Origin: Burhinus oedicnemus
Lineage: Eukaryota > Chordata > Aves > Charadriiformes > Burhinidae
NCBI GenBank assembly: GCA_008921705.1
Contig: VFFE01006975.1
Span: 273,703 to 337,702, forward strand
Reading direction: 5' to 3'
DNA length: 64,000 nucleotides
The notes beneath the pieces are model-generated. The model was not told the DNA's origin. It ran no database searches and saw only the letters and a program-made list of their open reading frames with translations. Position 1 is the first letter of the stretch. Every line of letters begins with the position of its first letter. Positions 38,886-49,757 of this stretch are shown here, piece after piece. Both the position numbers and the translations under genes were made by a program.

Positions 38886-41800
38886 AAAATTGAGTCACCA
38901 AGAAGGTGTAATAAGGTGTAATCTGGGCCACAGACTGATGTGTGGAATAGTAACCTGAGGAGATCACAACTGAGCACTTCAATCTCCATTTTCTATGTAG
39001 GCCACACTGATGCATATTTTTATACAGATGTATGAATTACCAAGAGCTGACTTCACTTGGTAGAGCCAGAGCTGAGTTTGCACTGGCACCTGGGGGATCC
39101 TGCATAAAAACACAGATTTTTTTTTGGGGGGGAGAAAAATCTGTTTTATCAAAACATTTAGCTCAAGGATTTTGTTTCCCATCAAATATTTGTGGAGTCC
39201 TTCTTGGAGGGTCTCACAAAAGGAAGGAATAGGAGGAGGTGACTCTTTGAACAGGGTTCAGTGTAGAAAACCTGAATTATTGGCACTGGCAAGGAATACG
39301 GCTCTGAATTCGGTATATCTAGACTTATACTTGTGTTGGTCATGCATCAATATCCTGATCTATCATCCACAGGGTGCAATCCATATATAATTAGGATGCC
39401 ACTCCCCTGTGTAACAAAATCAAAAGACTAAGAATTGCCCTGAAACAAGAGTATTTTTCAGGTCAGCTTGGATAAACAGGCCAAGCCTGACTCACCAGCT
39501 ACGTGCTGCCACTGCACACGTTTTCTTGGACCTGAGGAGCATCCTGGTTTTCTGTGATCCTGCACTATGCTGATCAAACGGCACATGCATCTCCCTTGCT
39601 GAGCTTATCCAGCAACAGACCACTGGATACTTTTGAGCAAAGAAAAAAAGAAATGAAAATATGAAAAATCTCTAAATCATAAATCAACACTGAGGGAGCT
39701 GGGACAGGTTCTCTCTTGGAGCTTCTTGTACACTGCACACGCAAGCTTAGAGTCCAAGGCTGCGGGAAATCACAGGACACCCCACCGCCTCACTCCCCAC
39801 ACAGGTTTTCATGGCACAAGACTGACCTCCAGCGGGCGCTGACTACGTCGTTGGCCTGTAAATCTGGGGAAGATGTGTACAAATGGTCTCGAGAGGCCAC
39901 ACTTTCAGATTTCAGGGTAGGAATTTTCTGCTTGCCTTTTTCAGGCAAAACCAGACCTTAGGAACAGTCTCCTGCTGACCTGATAAATGCAACGTGGTTA
40001 CATTAAGGCAGATAATTCTGAAAATATCTTCATGAAGCAGGGAGGAATTATCCTACCTATGACCTCTCTACAGAGCAGAGAGGGACACAGCAAAGTGATG
40101 AGCAAGCAAGGGACAACAGAGAAAGGGAAGAGCCTGAAAATTTTGGGACAGAAAGAATTTCACTCTGAATGAGGCTCTATCCCTCAGGAAGTCCAGGACT
40201 AAGGTCAAGGACCTGACTGCAGTTCATGTGGTATAGTGTCTTCACAGCAGTTTGTGTCATTCCGATTAATTGCATGGGTCAATCACCAGAGCCTCAGTAA
40301 GATTTGTCCTCTAGCTTCCCTGTTGCCAGTGTTCAAGTTAGTTTACTCCAAGTATACATGCACAAATTGCAATTCTACCTTTGTAGGGTGAGGGGACACA
40401 CATCCTAATTTAACCTGTGCTTCCACTTTCCAGGGCAGCATAGAGCTGGGAAGAAGCAGTGCTCACCTAAATGAGGAGGAACCGTCTGCATAAAGAATCA
40501 CCGGGGCTTTCCTTCTTTCCCAGAAACCGCAGGTGTCTTTTTCAGATGGTAGAAATACAGCTCTCTGATTCCTCTCATAACTGCCACAAACCCTCCCTGC
40601 CTTTTATGTTGCTGTTCGGAGTTCAGTTCCCCCTCCCCTATGTTTTTAGATGGCTTCATAGTATTTCAAATGCCCTCAACACAAGTCTGTTCGTTGCTGC
40701 TATCTCACAACTCTTTCCTCACTGTGTGAATACAGATCTCTCCTCATTCTTCTCAGAGCAGCATCGTGCTTCTACAAGTGAGGAATCACTGACACCATGA
40801 CAAAACTTGATGGACTTAGGAAGAGGTGTCCTGGTTGGGTTACTTGGCCTCCAGCAGAAGGAAGAAGATATTTCTTCTGCCAGAGGAGAACTTTTGTGAA
40901 TGGTAAGACACAGCAGTGCAACCTCACCTACTAGAAGGTGAGAAACCCATCAACTGCTGGAGATAGATCCTGCTCCCCATTTCTGAAGGAGAGGGTGAGG
41001 TATGAGGGGCTGCCCTGGATCTAGTCCAGTTAGTGCATTTTTATCTCGGTAGGGATTTTCAAGGAGAGAGCTATCATCAGTATATGACTTTTGGGCAACC
41101 AGAGCTGCATTAATCAAGAGATATCTTTGGCCTACCAAATGTGTCAGTAATAGATCATCCTGGACTGAGTACATCCAACGTTCAGACTCACTATGACTCA
41201 GGTTTAGCTCAGATTTGCACTCAGGGCAGATTCCAATAGGCATAGACTTTGTACCTAGACACTTTCTATCCACTTGAATATGGCGGAAAGATCCCAGTGC
41301 CCTTGGCATCTGCATAAGAGAAGCATTCACCTGGCAGTTTATACAGATGTTTATTGTGGAGCCCAATGGTTGTGATGAACTGGGTAGGCTGCAAAAAGGG
41401 TAGATGAAATGCCTCACTTCAAAGCAGCTCAAAGGAACAGCAGAAGCCATGAGCAATTGGGAGAGGTCTCTGGAGGGAGCAGGACAGACACAGCTGAGCT
41501 GCCTTTCCCAGAGCCTACTTAGCATAGGCCAAGGCCCTCATTTACTATTGACTGGAAGGATGTTTTGCAAGTGCCCCTTCTGGTTTAGAGAGATATGAAA
41601 TCTGTCTATAGTTAAGTTAATTTGGAGTTGAACATGGGCAAAGATAATGAGCTGAAAATAACAAAGGAAGATTAAGAAAGAGGGGAAGGAGTTGCTAAGA
41701 AACAGATCTATTGCACTAAATCCCCCCCCGCCCCCAATCAAATACACCATTTTTAGGATGGCTGAGTGATGGGGCAGACAGCGCACAGGCATGGAAATGA

Positions 41801-42668
41801 TTGCTATATCAAGAGCTCAAAAGAATGAAGGAGATAGGATGGTTATGACTTGGAGAACTGAGATAGGCAAAAAGAGAGAGGAAAAGGGTTTCTTTTGCAG
41901 GTGACCGCTGTGGCCAGTACAGTTTAGTGGCAGAGCAGTGGCTTTGGGATGAACAGTGTGGCATCCTGTGCCTGACTTGCCTTCTGGTCTGAGGGAACCC
42001 ATCCAACACTCTGAGCCTCCACTGGGAAGTTCTCTGGGACTGGCTACCACCACGTCTTGCTTATCAAAGATCAGCAAATAGCCCCTCTCAAAGCACAAGG
42101 CTTTTACCTTCGCGAGTATTTGACCCTGGTGAGAGTTCTCACTGAAGTCAAGCACCAGGGTGAAAACTTAAGACTGTTTCTTCACGGCTTTTAGAAATTA
42201 TATAAAAAATAGCCCATTCAAGCCAAAAGGAGGATGGAAAAGACATCTGCAGAAAGGACCAGAATACTTAATAGTCAGCAAAGCAGAAGTAAATAGACAA
42301 GTTATGATCAATGAGTTTGTTTGAATTTGATAGAGCGCTCCTGCAAACATAGGGGAGAGAAGGGGGGGTGAAACATTCCCCGCCAGTGTGAGCTGTAATA
42401 AAGGACCTGCTGTTTTCTGATTCTCACTCCCTGTGAAAATTGAAAAGGTTAGCCAGGTAATTGAAATCGGGACTGGAATACAAATATGGTGTGAAAACCC
42501 TACAGCTGGCAAATAAAGTTGCAGGGAAAAGACTCAATCCTCAGTGGAATTTCTGTGCAGCGAAAAGATAGGGGTGGATGGGGGGGAGAGATGATTCTTC
42601 AATATACCTGTTCCTCATGGGAGGGGAGATAGGGGAGGAACGAGACCTGAACTGACCAGATTGAAGCT

Positions 42669-43345
42669 AACACTTATATGAGTGTTCCTTGCTGTCAATG
42701 CAAAAGACATTGTAAAAAAGTGGAGTGGGCTAAGGCTGAATCACGTATGGCAGTCATTGCTGCCTCTTGGAGTAATGTAGTAGGTTTACTGGGAATTGGT
42801 GAGTTGCCATGTCAGCCCCAACTTAGGGACTATTTCTTGTTATATGCGAGAGAGAGCATTCCACGCGACTCAGCCCCTCGTCTTGGGGCTGAGATACATA
42901 AGCAAACTAGATGCAACTGGACCCACGTCAACTGCCTCTTCATCTTTGTTGTATGCAGGAACACAAGCTGATTTGCATTACTTTAGGCTAAGAGCATGGA
43001 GATAGATGGTTACTGTGAGGCAGCTGAGGAATGGTTCCTTGTTACCTCGCTGTGTGCTGTATGTGTCTAAGTCTCAGTGGAGGGTCCTGTCATTGTAAAT
43101 TTATACGTGTTGCTATATCTGTGGTCTGTTCTTCTGCAGGAGCAGGTAACTTGAGCTGGGAGGTAACAGTGGTGCAGGGCTTGGGAGAAGCTGAGGTTTG
43201 TGGTATTAGCCAATTTCGTTCGCATTCAAAAAAACCCTCTACAGGTAGTATTTCCCTAGCATCAAGCCAACTAACAGAAACTCCAGTCTGTATGTGGTTA
43301 AATAAACAGTAACTATACCTCCAAGTTCCTGTGTTGGTGTTTTAT
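42669..43345 (+). other. Possible LTR-like or transcript 3'-end unit
   Basis: This stretch holds a GC-rich 9-bp-stem hairpin at 42869-42893, a canonical AATAAA at 43301-43306 and a GT-rich GTGTTGGTGT at 43331-43340. That spacing is right for a working cleavage and polyadenylation site on the + strand. No TG..CA borders, target-site duplication or retroviral gene were found, so the class is open. Confidence 0.25.
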
Positions 43346-44900
43346 TTCCTTCCTCACGGAAAGGCTGCGAAGTTCTTCTGTTTCCCAATACTGTGACGCT
43401 TGTAGTTTTTTGCTGCAGTTGCTCAGTGCTGCCCAACCCACCTGCACTGCAGTCAACAGCAGCATGAAAAAACTTCTCTTTGGAGCCTTTCCATTGAGTT
43501 TAGGCAGCTATTTAGCACATTTTGTGGCAGGACAGATATCTTTCCTGCCCTCACCAGGTCCTGTAGAAGTAAGGGAAGGACAACTGCAAGCTTGCAAAAA
43601 AATGCTGCAAACTCTACAAGTGCTAGAGCTTTGTTTAAATTTCCCCACCTTGTGAGAGCGTGGTCCACATGTCCCAGAGGCACCAGCCCCAGACCAATGA
43701 ACGAAATGGTAGGTAAGCTCCTGAGAATGCTGTTCTCCCAGTGTTTTGCAGTGAGTTAGTTGTTAGCCATTTGTTTTGCTCATTTGGAGCATGATTTTCC
43801 TAGTGAGTCATTTCTAAGGGGGTCTCTTGGGTTCTAAACAAATGAAACAAATTGAAAAGACTGACAAACATACCTGCTCTGCAACAAAGAGCATAAAAGA
43901 TTTCAAGGTGACCTGTACCTACCTGCCTAGCTTTGTTTTTCAACTCTAGAAGATATGCAGAAAAACTACCTGCAAAACAGCTAAGGCAGATGACTGAAAT
44001 AGGTCAGATAAATTGATTTTAGCACAGCTTTTTTCTCCTCCTTTGACTATAAAAGGAATCTAGGGTTCCTCCGATGGAGCTCTTCTTGTTGTAGACCTCT
44101 GAGTTCAAGGGTCTTTTGGAAAACCCACTTCTAGACTAAAAAGCAAAAGTAAATAAAAGCCTGTTCCTTTGAGAAGGAGCTTTACTGCATTTCACAACGT
44201 AGTATAAGCTGAGGATGCACAAAAAAAAAGTTATTTGGGCTTTTACAATAAAGACTTCAGTATTTCATTCATGAATTAGCTATCCCAGTGGGGAGCAAAT
44301 TACTCCAACAGCTCCCATACTCCTAAAATTAATCCTTCTTTAAAAATTAAGTGGATTTAAGATAATTTGCCTTAAAAACAACAGCTGCAACTTTTCAGGG
44401 TTTCACCAAGTCTAGACAGTAACAAAAAGTTTTCCATTTCTGGTGGAAAATAAGCTTAGCTCTCTGCCTCTGTGTCTGGGGTGTGACCAAAGCAGGCTGT
44501 TGAATAGCCAAAATGTGAAATGGAAAGAAATATGGAAGAAAATCGGCAACCCTTGACTCTCCAGGTCAGGTTCTTACATTACGGTCCATGCTTATTTTAT
44601 ACATGGCAAATTTCTTTTTTCAAGTGAGGGAAACCAGTCCTGAATCATGCACAAGATGGTCACTGTCTTTTGGTGCATGAGCCCTTGTGGCTTTTGATCT
44701 ACCCTAACAACCTCAAAAGTGTTTATTTTCCTGGGCAGGGAAATCTGCAAGGCTCAAATTGGGCAATTCTCTGCAGAGTTGCTTTTCAAACACTTTTATC
44801 CTCCAACAGACTCTGAAGGACATTTGCCATCATTGTATCAGTTTAGACCAAATTCTAAAACCAACTTTTAATCCTTGCAAGAGTTCCTGGTTATTTGATT
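43346..44900. other. Intergenic, no gene seen
   Basis: AT-rich unique sequence with only short A runs. Confidence 0.6.
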
Positions 44901-44960
44901 TCATAGAAGCATAGAATCATTTAAGTTGGAAAAGACCTTTATCATCGAGTCCAACCGTAA
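44901..44960 (-). repeat. CR1 LINE 3' tip, short
   Basis: TCATAGAAGCATAGAATCAT (the 8-bp terminal repeat of CR1, reversed) followed by TTAAGTTGGAAAAGACCTTT and ATCATCGAGTCCAACCGTAA. This is a nearly intact 60-bp CR1 3' tip, strongly 5'-truncated. It is the least diverged CR1 copy in the window. Confidence 0.93.
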
Positions 44961-47900
44961 CTGTTTCTTGTCCTTTCCCCTTATTCTTCCTCAGTTTATT
45001 ATAGAACGAAATAGTCCAGATTATTATTCTGTTTTCATCACCATATTTTTCATTACTTTAATATCCATTCGATATGGAAATGTTACAGCTCAGCAATTTG
45101 CTATAGATTTGCTAGTTTGTGGAACAAGAAACCTCAGTGGAGAAAAACCTAGCAAGTGTCACAACAGCAGAGAAAATGAGGCAACAATTGTAGAAAAACA
45201 GAGAGGGAGAGCAGACCTGGCTCCTACACAGCCTGGGAAGCAGAACTTCTTGCTTTGGGACCTTCTCCTGGCTATGACAACCCTTCTGCCCAGTTTTTAA
45301 CCTCCTCCCCTGAAGAAACAGCAGTGCAGAGCACTTGGATGCAACAAACCACACCATGATTAGCGCTGTATTTTCATGCATATATACCAGTGGAAATAAT
45401 CTGCTTTTTTTTTTAAAGTACTGTGATTTGTAGTATGTCCTGTACTTGGTGCTGGCTGAACATCCAGGGAATCTCCATCTTCTGCTCCTCATGTGCAATC
45501 AGAGGGAGAAATAAGAAGCACAAGGATTGCTGGAAGGTGGACCAGACATAGGAAGAGAGAGACTGGTATATTTATTTTCATGTTACACACAGATACATAT
45601 AACCAGCTCTGCAGCTGAAGCATACATTTAGTTTTGCTGATAGGCCATGGTTTAAACACTTCAAAACACAGTATTATCAAAAAACTCTTCATATAAATTT
45701 AACAGAATTGTCCACTTACTGTCATGATGTTATTTCCAGTACTGAACCTGGCATTAGGTCTGAGTATCACTCATTGACAATGCAAGCAATTCTTCTCTCC
45801 TTTAAGTGTTTCCTGCAACACATTTCAAACTGTCCAGGTTTTGTTCATAGTGCTGAAGTGTTGCCCCTGCACTCCACGCTTTCTGCTCACATGTTTTCAT
45901 GTTTCCCAGAGGGAAACAGAAGCAGAGAAATAAATCAATAGACAGTTCTGTCTAGGAAGTCACACTTGATTTCAAATAAATACATTTTTATCACACTAGA
46001 CCACTTTGGGGGAAAGTGAGTTGTTCTCTGTTTTCTTGCAACAGGAGTTTTTCTGAGCCAGTTGCCAACATTTTTCAGCACTTGGCTATGAACGCTGCTA
46101 AATGTATAAATAAAGGAATTATCATTGGCTTTCATGACATCTCTATCCACCTTCCCAGTATTTTCATGTTTGGATCCAGCTTCCAAAATTCAGCCAGGTA
46201 AACATCAGAGTAGAGTGATAAATAACTCAAGCACTGACCTTTTAGGAAGAAAAGCCTCCAGTGGACATCGATTACTTTTTAGGGACAAGGTACATTGACT
46301 ACTTTTTAGGGGTCCCCCCTCAGGAACAAGGGGGTACTAAGCTGTGCTGTCACAGCAAACTTAACTCGGAGCACTCAGCCTCAAGCCAGTCCACTTTTTT
46401 TTCACTGCGTTTATTTTATTTTTTAGCAGAATTTAGAAGATTTTTGACATGTTTACCTCAATAACACTTTCACAGAAGATTTGACTTGGTGCAAAACTAA
46501 ATGTTTTCAGCTTTGCTCTGGATGTTTGGCCAAAAAAGCTCAGTCATTTTTGGTTATGAGTGTCGCTTCTTTTGACTGATAGCAAATTAAATGTGATAAA
46601 AACTGCCTTTAGGATAAAAAAAAAAAAAAGGTTAGTTCAGAACTGGAGTTGCGTTCTTGGTCATTTGCTTCTCACTCTTTCTTTTCTAAAATGTCTCCAT
46701 CCGTGCACACTTCCCCCCCTCTTCACTTCCCCTTCCTAACAAAACATTTTGTCTTCCCTAGGAACAAAATTTTGGCCATTTGATTTAAAATAACACAAAA
46801 TCTTCACCCTACAGCTTCACATCCCAACCATGACTGCAGCTTTGTGTGCTCATCTGCAAGTCAAGAGACACATTTAACAACCCTGAGCTTTGCAGCCAAG
46901 TTTGCAATTCTCCCATGAAGGGAGGAGAAGAGAGCGGCATCACTCATGGATGGCTCCCTGTGCACCAACACAAGATGCTGTCTGGTCCTAAATGCGTAAG
47001 TTGCATTCAAAGAGCCACAAAATCTTGCAGAAGATTGTGTCCATCATATGGTGGATGTGTGAGTATGTCAAACTATACCATTTCCTTACTGTTTTGGCTG
47101 GGTGTCTAGGACAGCGGAGAAGACACGCTTTCAGTGGCACACAGCTGGGATAAGGAGGATAAGCCTTAGGCTTTGTTAGGGAGTTGCCCAAGTGAGGCAC
47201 AGGGTGAGGGAGGAAACCCCACGCCCAGGTGGTCCCCAGCCCATTAGTGGGAGCACAGAGTGCAGTGCCCAGCATGGAGTGGGAGAACAGGGACCTGGAC
47301 ACCTCGCAGGCAGCAAGGCACCACTGGCATGGCAAATCCAGAGGGAAAACACACTTTAATGTCTGGTGGAGGGAAAAATGATAATACAAAACTGGTTAGA
47401 AATGTAAATGTCACTGATAAAACTCAAAATGTCCACTTGGGGGTGGCAAAGTATTTCAGCTGTGTCTTCAGGGAGCAGGAATTGTCTTTTCTCTCCAGGG
47501 CCTTATGTATATCTGTTACCTTCTCCATGTCTCGTCTCCCAAGATTGCAGCTGGTCAAATGAGTCTGACAGAAAACACCGGCTAAAATTCCACTTGTGCT
47601 GAAGGAAAAGGTGACTGACTAGCTGCAATGAGCCCTCCAGGTCTTGCATCATCTAGGAGTCCCACAGCAGGAGACAAACCAGAAGACTTTGGGGCAAACA
47701 AGGTAAGACCCCATTTTAATGGGGGTATAACCCATTCCTCCTATGGTGGGAAATGTCATCTGGATCCCCAGTGACCAGACTGGAATAAGCTTTTATGCAT
47801 ACAGGAACTAATGTTCTTGTTCGTTATGATAACTCTGTGTACTCTGACTAAGTAAGTCCCAGCCCCTTGATGACATGCATCAGCTGATTTTCTGTGGCAG

Positions 47901-48247
47901 TGCGTGCCAAGCCTGAGCCCAGTGCAGTGCCTAAACCTAGCCCTGCGTCATGATGCACAAGGGAGGCATTTTTCTGAAACAGAAGCAGGCTTTTAAACTT
48001 GGGACACAGCGGTTTATAAAATTCTCTGTCATGTAATGGATTCACCCTGTCCTCCCATTCACAAAAATCTGTAGGGTCCTGACCTTGCAGTTAGTGGAGC
48101 TCAAGAACTCATCAACTTGGCTGTAAGTGTGCTGCCTTCAGGATCTGTTTGCATGACTGACATGCGGAAGAGTTTCCCAAACCTTATATTGTGCTTTGTG
48201 GCAAAAACTGAATTCAGTAGATGGAAACAGACTGCAAAACTCTCTTT
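44961..48247. other. Intergenic region downstream of NMUR2, no gene seen
   Basis: AT-rich. Holds the 27-bp tandem duplication and an A-run at about 46617-46629. No coding frame with recognisable homology. Confidence 0.6.
46267..46311 (+). repeat. 27-bp imperfect tandem duplication (about 1.7 copies)
   Basis: ATCGATTACTTTTTAGGG recurs 27 bp later as ATTGACTACTTTTTAGGG. Confidence 0.8.
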
Positions 48248-48253
48248 TTTATT
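48248..48253 (-). terminator. Candidate NMUR2 poly(A) signal AATAAA
   Basis: TTTATT on the + strand is AATAAA on the gene strand. It is the first canonical hexamer downstream of the NMUR2 stop at 49498 and implies a 3' UTR of about 1.25 kb. A variant AGTAAA lies nearer, at 48903-48908. Choosing between them needs transcript data. Confidence 0.3.
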
Positions 48254-49497
48254 GCCTTTGTATCAGTTTCTCTGATCCTTCGGTTTTGTTCCAATTTCCA
48301 TTGTGACTGGTTTCCAGACTGTTTCCTAGTGGTTGCTAACCCCATGTAGTTCTCTGACTTCTACAATCCACCTGGTAAGGGCAGGTGTGAAGTCTGCTGA
48401 GGCACGACCACAGGGTTTCACTAGCAGGGGCAACACATAAGTATCTGAAGTTCAAGCAATAATAAGAAGCTGTTGCAAACTGCAGGACATGGGACATAGC
48501 AAGGACCTACCACAGTCCATTTGTACATGGTCTGGCTCAGTTCAGGCAGATGAGCAAAAATGCAGCTGTCTGATGCACAGGATAAGCCTACAAAGACTGC
48601 AGATATTTCACATTCCCTGGGCAGATATCCCCCACCAGCTGCATTTTGGGCAAAGGATTCACACCAGAAACATCCTCAGTTCCCAGCAATGGCTATTTGC
48701 CAGGTAATGTAGATGAATTTGTGGCATGCACATGCCATTTCAGCACTGTGCAGATATTGTCAGACATAGTAGGAGGAGATATAGTAGTAACATTGAGACT
48801 CGTTAAAGATAACCCACTAAAGGGTAGGTTTTTTGACAAAGTAATTCAAGGCATTAATCACCACCCCCTACCCGAATCTTCACCTAGCTCAGAAAGCACA
48901 AGTTTACTTTTCATAATTACTGGCTCCCTGGTTCTTCTGGCCCGGAAATAGCTATTGCTGGTGTCTGATGTTTTTCAGCCCAGCTCAGAGCTGCTCTTGT
49001 TCATGCCTACTTGCTCATGTTGCCAAGAGAGGCTTGCAAAAGCTACACCTTGAGAAGATCATAGGGGAAAGAAGTGAGACTGGCTTGCCTAAAGCTAGAA
49101 GTGGGTAGACAAGGCTTGCGCGGCAAGTTACCCCATTTCAAACTAAGTAAAGTGATGTTTAGGCTGGTGCACAAAAAGCCATTTGGTAAGACTTGGATAA
49201 GCTGTGTCTCCCTCCTGTGCTGGTAACATTGGGAGTGTGTCTCATTTTTGTAAAGCAGCTCCTTGCTGGCGTAACTTGCAGCCAGTAAGCTGAGATTTCC
49301 AGCCCTCCTATTAGCTTGAGGGTAACACAATGCTTCTCAACCACCTACTAATTACAGTCTCCTTGTTCATTCATTCAACAAGACACGTCTGTGAGCTCTT
49401 CTTGCTGAAATCAGTCTTTTAGGAGGGTCTCTTGTCTTTTTGTTTCTTAAAGTCATTTTCTTTAACTTCTCTCTCACCTGGATCACAACATGGAAAG
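48254..49497 (-). other. NMUR2: Probable NMUR2 3' UTR
   Basis: Non-coding stretch between the stop and the first canonical AATAAA. I see no transposon in it. On the opposite strand, 48646-48951 is a 101-codon open frame ending in a hydrophobic run, not recognised. Confidence 0.35.
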
Positions 49498-49757
49498 TCA
49501 CACACCAGTGGAGAGCTGAGAACTGCTGACAGATGTCCTGTGGGTGCCAGGGAGACTTGTGTCTTCAGCAGAGTCCACGAGATTGTGGTCCTCAACCACA
49601 AAGATGCTCTGCTGTACAGGAATCTTGCTAGTGGGATGTTTAGGGGCCCAGTGCTTGCAGCGAGGAGAAATCACACTGAGGAAAGCCATCCTGAAGCGCT
49701 GGGACAACAGGTTGTAAATGATGGGGTTCACGGCAGAGCTCAGATAGAAGAAAACAC
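49498..49757 (-). CDS. NMUR2: NMUR2 coding exon 4 (end of TM7 and cytoplasmic tail, residues 311-396)
   Basis: 260 nt from the acceptor TTCTCCTAG to TGA at 49500-49498. It encodes [21 protein letters not shown] (the NPxxY motif and helix 8) and a 60-residue tail. The tail has one cysteine, C344, in SPRCKHW, as a possible palmitoylation site. It has many Ser/Thr that could serve GRK phosphorylation, and it ends SQLSTGV. The tail is the part least like the mammalian proteins, as is usual in this family. Confidence 0.95.

Larger units (their letters stand above)
20942..42668. other. Intergenic desert, no gene seen
   Basis: About 21.7 kb of mostly unique AT-rich DNA. It holds the CpG cluster at 28.8-29.1 kb, the hairpin and palindrome cluster at 34.7-35.6 kb, the CT tract at 35.8-36.0 kb and a smaller CpG patch at about 39762-39892. 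The longest open frames (38357-38989 and 40950-41525, minus strand) have no recognisable domain and are near chance length. Confidence 0.6.

Noticed and set aside
46267..46464. Small frame over the 27-bp duplication (repeated DYFLG)
   Set aside because: The repeated peptide follows from the DNA duplication; no homology seen.
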